Part shown: positions 59,901 to 64,000 of the stretch, one piece after another
Position numbering within the stretch: the first letter of the stretch is position 1
Layout: each line of letters opens with the position of its first letter
NCBI GenBank assembly: GCA_024220525.1
Contig: JAMYWO010000113.1
Coordinates: forward strand, 64,065-128,064
Reading direction: 5' to 3'
Length of the DNA: 64,000 nt
Source of the DNA: Cochliopodium minus
Lineage: Eukaryota > Discosea > Himatismenida > Cochliopodiidae
The notes under the pieces: generated by a model
What the model saw: only the letters and a program-made list of their open reading frames with translations
Database searches by the model: none
What the model was told of the DNA's origin: nothing
Program-made: the position numbers and the translations under genes

Positions 59901-61531
59901 TTAAAGGAATTCCTTTAAGTATGTTGATTCTTTTGCCTGTGAACCACATTAACAATTTCACTATGATTTTGGAAGAAATAAGTTGGCACACCCCAACAGA
60001 GCTGATAGGATATTCTGACATAGTCGACACTGTCTCCATAATGAACGCCACAAGTGAACAAATTGCTAATTCTCTTGCAAACAGTAAAACTAGATCTGAA
60101 ATTGGTAAATCTTTTAATCATTTTTATTTTTTATTTTTTATTTTTTATTTTTTATTTTTTATTTTTTATTTTTTATTTTTTATTTTTTATTTTTTATTTT
60201 TTGATTATTTTTTTATTTTTATTTTTTTTTTGAAAGAGGAAATTTTGAGAAAGATGGTAAACCCGAAAGACTTTCCTTTGAGAACAAACCAAATGATCTT
60301 CCACGAGAAAATGGAAATCACCTTCGAAGAAACAATAGTAAAAAAAAAATAAAAAATTTGAAAAGAAATAATTTTAAATCAAACTTTTTTTTAAAAGGAT
60401 CAAAAAAAAGTCAAATTTCAAGGACTCATCTATCTTTTCAGCGAAGTAATTTTGGTTTTTCAAATTAAAAGACCTTCATACTTCCTCAAAGAAATTCTGG
60501 AGTTGGACCAGCTTTCCATAGAGTTTTCTCCATTGGACGAGCTGAAAACTCAGTTTTCACTCAACTTATTAATTAATTCTAAATCCAAATATATTTTGAC
60601 AACGTAAAAAATAATTTTATTTTAATTCTTTATTTTTTATTTTTATTTTTTATTTTTTATTTTTTATTTTTTATTCATTTTTATTTAGGTTCGATAATCA
60701 AAGAAAATCAGAGTGGAACAAACTTCTGCAAAATTGTATATCTATGTGTCAGAAAGATAGAGTGTTCGGAGTCCCTCTTTCTCAATTATGGGAAAGAAAA
60801 GATACTGTAGATTACATTCCATCTTTAGTACGTAGTATAATAACTCACATGACATCACAAGAAGAATGTAAAAAAAAATTCTCAAAAAATTAAATAAAAA
60901 AATTATTAAAAAAATTTATGTTAGTTTTACAGGTTGAAGGAATATTTAGGATCAGTGGTAATTTTTTGATTTTTAATATTTTTTAATTTTGATTTTATAT
61001 TTTTATTAAAGGAACACAACAGAGAATCGAGGAATTGAGATTGAAAATAGATAGGGGACATTCTATAGATTTTAAGAAAGAAACTTTATTTGATTTGAGT
61101 GGTCTTTTGAAGTTTTTCTTCCGTTGTATGCCTGAACCTGTTTTTCCTTTTGATTATTATGACAGGTAAAAAAAAAAAAAAAAAAAAAGTAATTAATTAA
61201 ATTTTTTAAAAGGGCTATTGATATCATTGAAAAATTTGAAGGAGATCAACAAGCCATCCAAAAAGAAATAATTACCTTTTTGGAAGATCTTCCCGAAGGA
61301 AACAGAAAATTAATTTTGTATGTATTAAATTTTCTAAGCAAAGTTACTTCACATTCAGAAAAGAACAAGATGAAGAGTCATAATTTGTCTATTGTTTTCT
61401 CTCCTAATCTTCTCAGTTACAACAAAGATGAAATAGATCTGATTTCAATAACAAGAGCCAATTCTATTGTAAAAGAAATGATTGATAATTTTGAAATTAT
61501 AAAAAATCATTTTAAATACGAATCAAATTAA
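56998..61531 (+). CDS. RhoGEF (DH-PH) and RhoGAP protein with IQ-like motif
   Basis: A Rho regulator carrying both an activator and an inactivator domain. Order: a small N-terminal domain (LTQKAVDLINKVANSKDPIE to WKNDRPIIISY, possibly DEP-like), a long Lys/Asn/Glu-rich region, MELPSDTVEKFMKVVNEFKQ, an IQ-like segment (IRLQSNIRTFLEKKRYHK), the DH domain (RNQAFRMLMAKEKEYKRRLD; LLSKEQISSIFGNIKEIYEV; LPVNHINNFTMILEEI), a PH domain (FQGLIYLFSEVILVFQIK; SEWNKLLQNC), and the RhoGAP domain (FGVPLSQLWERKDTVDYIPS; VEGIFRISG with the arginine finger; LFDLSGLLKFFFRCMPEPVF; KSHNLSIVFSPNLL). It ends FKYESN. About 13 introns; one holds an 88-bp inverted-repeat element. The GAP and GEF substrates are unknown. 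Confidence 0.88.
59753..59840. mobile_element. MITE-like element, copy 2
   Basis: An 88-bp reverse-complement relative of the element at 40244-40330, inside an intron of the RhoGEF-RhoGAP gene. It starts GACATGTCCAATTATTAC and ends TTTTTGGACATCCCC, with TA at 59751-59752 and 59841-59842. Both ends and the centre (ACTTTGTTA ... ACTAACAAAAT) match copy 1; interior differences are substitutions. Confidence 0.75.
60121..60203. repeat. ATTTTTT microsatellite in an intron
   Basis: About ten units of a 7-bp A+6T repeat. Similar 5-7-bp A/T repeats fill other introns, for example 116-165, 2555-2603 and 2815-2990. Confidence 0.85.
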
Positions 61532-61577
61532 AAAAAAATTTTTTTTTTTTGTTTGGAAATCATTTTTTTTCTCTTTT

Positions 61578-64000
61578 TTATTTCAAATAGTAAGAATTTA
61601 TAATTAGTTTCAAATGAGATGAAGAAATAGCACCCAAAGAAAATAATTTGTTTAGGAAAAAATTTTCTCTGTCACCACACAAATGAAAGAAGTTTGAAGA
61701 AAAGTGTAAAGCAGTTTTACAACACACATCACTATCCAAACAGTTAAAATAAGACTGTAAAATATTTTGTGAATCATCTGAAAAAGGAGACAAGTGGAGG
61801 GACATTCTCGAAACAAGGATGAAAGAAAGTTCTCTTATATTTGATTGAGGTGATCTCATTAGACAAAGAAGCTCTTGTAAAAAGTAAAAAAGAATTTTTG
61901 AATCACTTATTGATACTTTAAAAAGTTCTTCCAAAGAATTCATAACTCCCTCAACCTAAATAAAAAAAAATAATTAAAAAAAAGATTTTATAAATTTTTT
62001 TTTACATAAAATGTATTTCCATATTGTATTTGGTTTGAAAGAAGTAGATAATTTTCAAGAATTTTCTTCTTTTGAACAATTTGTTCACTGGAGAGAGTGT
62101 ACAAGGAAACAGGGAATTCCCTCTCTTGTTCCAAAAGTTTGATCAATTTTGAGAATCCTTCAACTTTGTAACAATACATTTTGGACAATCTTTTTCTATA
62201 AAAAAAAAAAAAGTGATTTTTAAAACATTGGAGAAAAAAAATTTTTACAAGGTAGATATATTTTTTTGGGTGAAAAATTGGAATGGATTTTCAACATTTT
62301 GAAGATACAGAAAGAGGAAATCTATAAACTTGGTGAAGAATCCAATGAGATCAAAGTTAAACTCTGTGAAAGATTCAAAAAGAGTGAAAAAGGAGGAAAG
62401 GATGTTGTGGAGAAAGTGAAGGTGGTGAGAGAGAAAAACATGAGGAGCGAGGGAGTCCAACAAAGCAATCACTTTGACCAAAAGAGAAGAGTTTTGGATG
62501 GAAACAAAATCTTCAATATCTTCATTCATTTTGGTACCTTTCAAAAGTGAAGACATGCTTGATAAAAAGTAGAGGACAGAGTGAGGGAAAAGGGTTGAAT
62601 ATTTTCTTGCTAAAATGTAAGGAAACACACTGTTTTCGGACTTTAATCTTTTTAGGATCTGGTGGATCTGTTGAGTGAAATGGGAGTAGGAATGTTCAAT
62701 TTGGAACAAGAGAGGGTTGGGAGTGTAGTTTGGATGAACTGATTTGACAGAGTTAGGAAAATGGAGGTAAAGTTGAAAGAACAATAATTCCGCGGTGTTG
62801 AAAATTGCACTGTTTGTTTTGTTGGAAGATTCGTTGTTTGTTGATTTGCTGTTGGAGGTGAAAAGATCACTTGTCGGAGATATCTTTTCGAATTTTTCGA
62901 AAGTGTCGGAGATGGGAAGAGAAATCTTGGGCAATTCGTTGTAATTGAGCTGTCCCATCAAAAAGATCACCAAGGCATGAAGATTGAGTTCAGATTGTTT
63001 AGATGCGAACAACATTAGAGGAAGTCTTGAATGAAAGTGTTTGGGATCGTTTATCACCATCCTTGCGAGAGTGCAGGTTGTGAAAGGATCAAATTGGAAG
63101 AGCGCATCGATCCCACAACTGTCGATCTTTACAGAGTCTTCTTTGTCAATGAATCCTATGAGGGCTTTGGGATGGAAGATGTAAGAATGGATGAAATCTA
63201 AGCTCGATTCGAAATTTAGCTTGTTATCTTTGTGGGAAAAGATCCACTCTATGTTTTTGCCTAGCTGTTCCCATGATGATCTTTCTATCATCGATGATAA
63301 GGTCATCAATCCCTTTTTGTCGCTAGATATGTTGATATCATCAATCATATCCCCTTTATCAACGATATTGAAAAAGGTGTTATGGATTATAATCTCGGAA
63401 TTGAGATCAGGTATGCATATCTTTGCCCAATCGAAAAATATCCCACTAGAATACATATCATTGCATTCATTAAACAATTTAGCGGAGAATTCTTTTACTT
63501 TGGGAGTATTGTTCTCGTTCATATTTGAAATGATCTTTATCATAAGTTGTTCCAAATATGATTCAAAAAAAGAGTTTTGTTTGGAGAGATTTAGGACAAA
63601 CTCTGCCAATTTGTTCCAATCATTTCTATGCAAGAGATTAAACGAGATCTTCAAGGAGAATTGCTCCACTGCCCTCGGGATCAACTTGTAATTATTTGAA
63701 GATATATTATTAAGAAAGGAAGAAGGATCATGAAGGTCGAATTGACTTTCGAACTTTACAACTTGGTTGACATAGTCAAAATACTTGTTTCCCAACACAT
63801 TTTTCAAAAGATCATCAATGAAATTGAAAGTTTTTTCGTCATTAAACTGATTATTGAACAAGATCTCGAATATAGGCTGAACCAATGTGTTGAATTGTTC
63901 GTTTAAAGATTGGTTTTGAGAGATGATTCGGAAAAGAAAAGAAAGGAAAGGGTTTTGGAGTCTTTGAAAGAACAAAAGAGAGTTGCTTTGGAATGCTTTC
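61578..64000 (-). CDS. Large alpha-helical protein, possibly Integrator subunit 1; 5' end off window
   Basis: The frame is open to the right edge (FQRLQNPFLSFLFRIISQNQ near 63975) and runs through a long exon to about 62245, then two short introns, ending with LKLIINSYYLK near 61600. It is helix-rich throughout (FIDDLLKNVLGNKYFDYVN; LSSMIERSSWEQLGKNIEWI; FTTCTLARMVINDPKHFHSR), with a short Ser/Asn-rich insert. The C-terminal block (LLCLMRSPQSNIRELSFILV; ILQSYFNCLDSDVCCKTALH; LNKLFSLGAISSS) resembles the HEAT-like C-terminus of Integrator complex subunit 1 (pattern L..CL.S.....AL.....LC.......LF..G). That is a weak, memory-based match; otherwise call it hypothetical. Confidence 0.6.

Overview
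The window is nuclear DNA of an intron-dense, very AT-rich single-celled eukaryote. Genes are close together on both strands, introns are mostly 40-300 nt of near-pure A/T, and TAA, TAG and TGA all behave as stops. A sterol C24-methyltransferase, a C2-GRAM-VASt lipid-transfer protein, a mitochondrial carrier, spastin, a Rab, a RhoGEF-RhoGAP protein and a PTEN homologue suggest a free-living, sterol-making, probably amoeboid protist. I cannot place it further: amoebozoan, heterolobosean or similar lineages all remain open. Two isolated ambiguous bases (37529, 40554) and a 148-base N run (38648-38795) show this is a scaffolded draft assembly.

Layout, 1-21 kb: a USP32-type deubiquitinase cut by the left edge (1-6839, +), sterol methyltransferase (6950-8901, -), a PTEN homologue that has lost its catalytic residues (9184-10754, -), a divergent glycosyltransferase-like protein ending in a MYND finger (10823-12388, +), an atypical mitochondrial carrier (12529-14141, -), spastin (14522-16867, -), an unrecognised secreted protein (17080-18574, -), ribosomal protein uS13/S18 (18703-19536, -) and RAMP4/SERP1 (20097-20518, +).

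21-42 kb: ribosomal protein eL19 (-), U2SURP/SR140 (22044-24475, +) with a GC-AG intron, an ankyrin protein (+), and a long MORN / UBR-box / leucine-rich protein (26063-31290, -) built partly from 14-23-nt microexons. Then come a family I pyrophosphatase relative without its metal-binding aspartates (+), the Hsp90 activator AHA1 (+), a short-chain dehydrogenase (+), a small acidic zinc-ribbon protein (-), a gapped CKAP2-like gene (-), an FMN hydroxyacid oxidase that stops at an assembly join (+), and an unexplained 1.3-kb segment.

42-64 kb: a multi-pass membrane protein (+), the C2-GRAM-VASt-TM protein (42978-45851, -), an amidohydrolase (46017-48644, +) whose HxH metal motif seems to be assembled through a 6-nt microexon, a 2-oxoglutarate/Fe(II) oxygenase (+), a fused carbamate kinase / biuret-hydrolase-type protein (50134-52875, +), a Rab-like GTPase (+), a secreted EGF/PPC repeat protein (+), a DH-PH-RhoGAP protein (56998-61531, +) and the 3' part of a large alpha-helical protein resembling Integrator subunit 1 (61578-64000, -).

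There is no operon logic. Shared themes are sterol and lipid handling (methyltransferase, GRAM-VASt, PTEN-like), ubiquitin (USP32-like, UBR box), small GTPases and the cytoskeleton, and carbamoyl-nitrogen chemistry. Two copies of an 87-88-bp TA-flanked inverted-repeat element sit in introns 19 kb apart. All exon joins were inferred by hand from reading frame, GT/AG sites and family resemblance; there is no transcript evidence.
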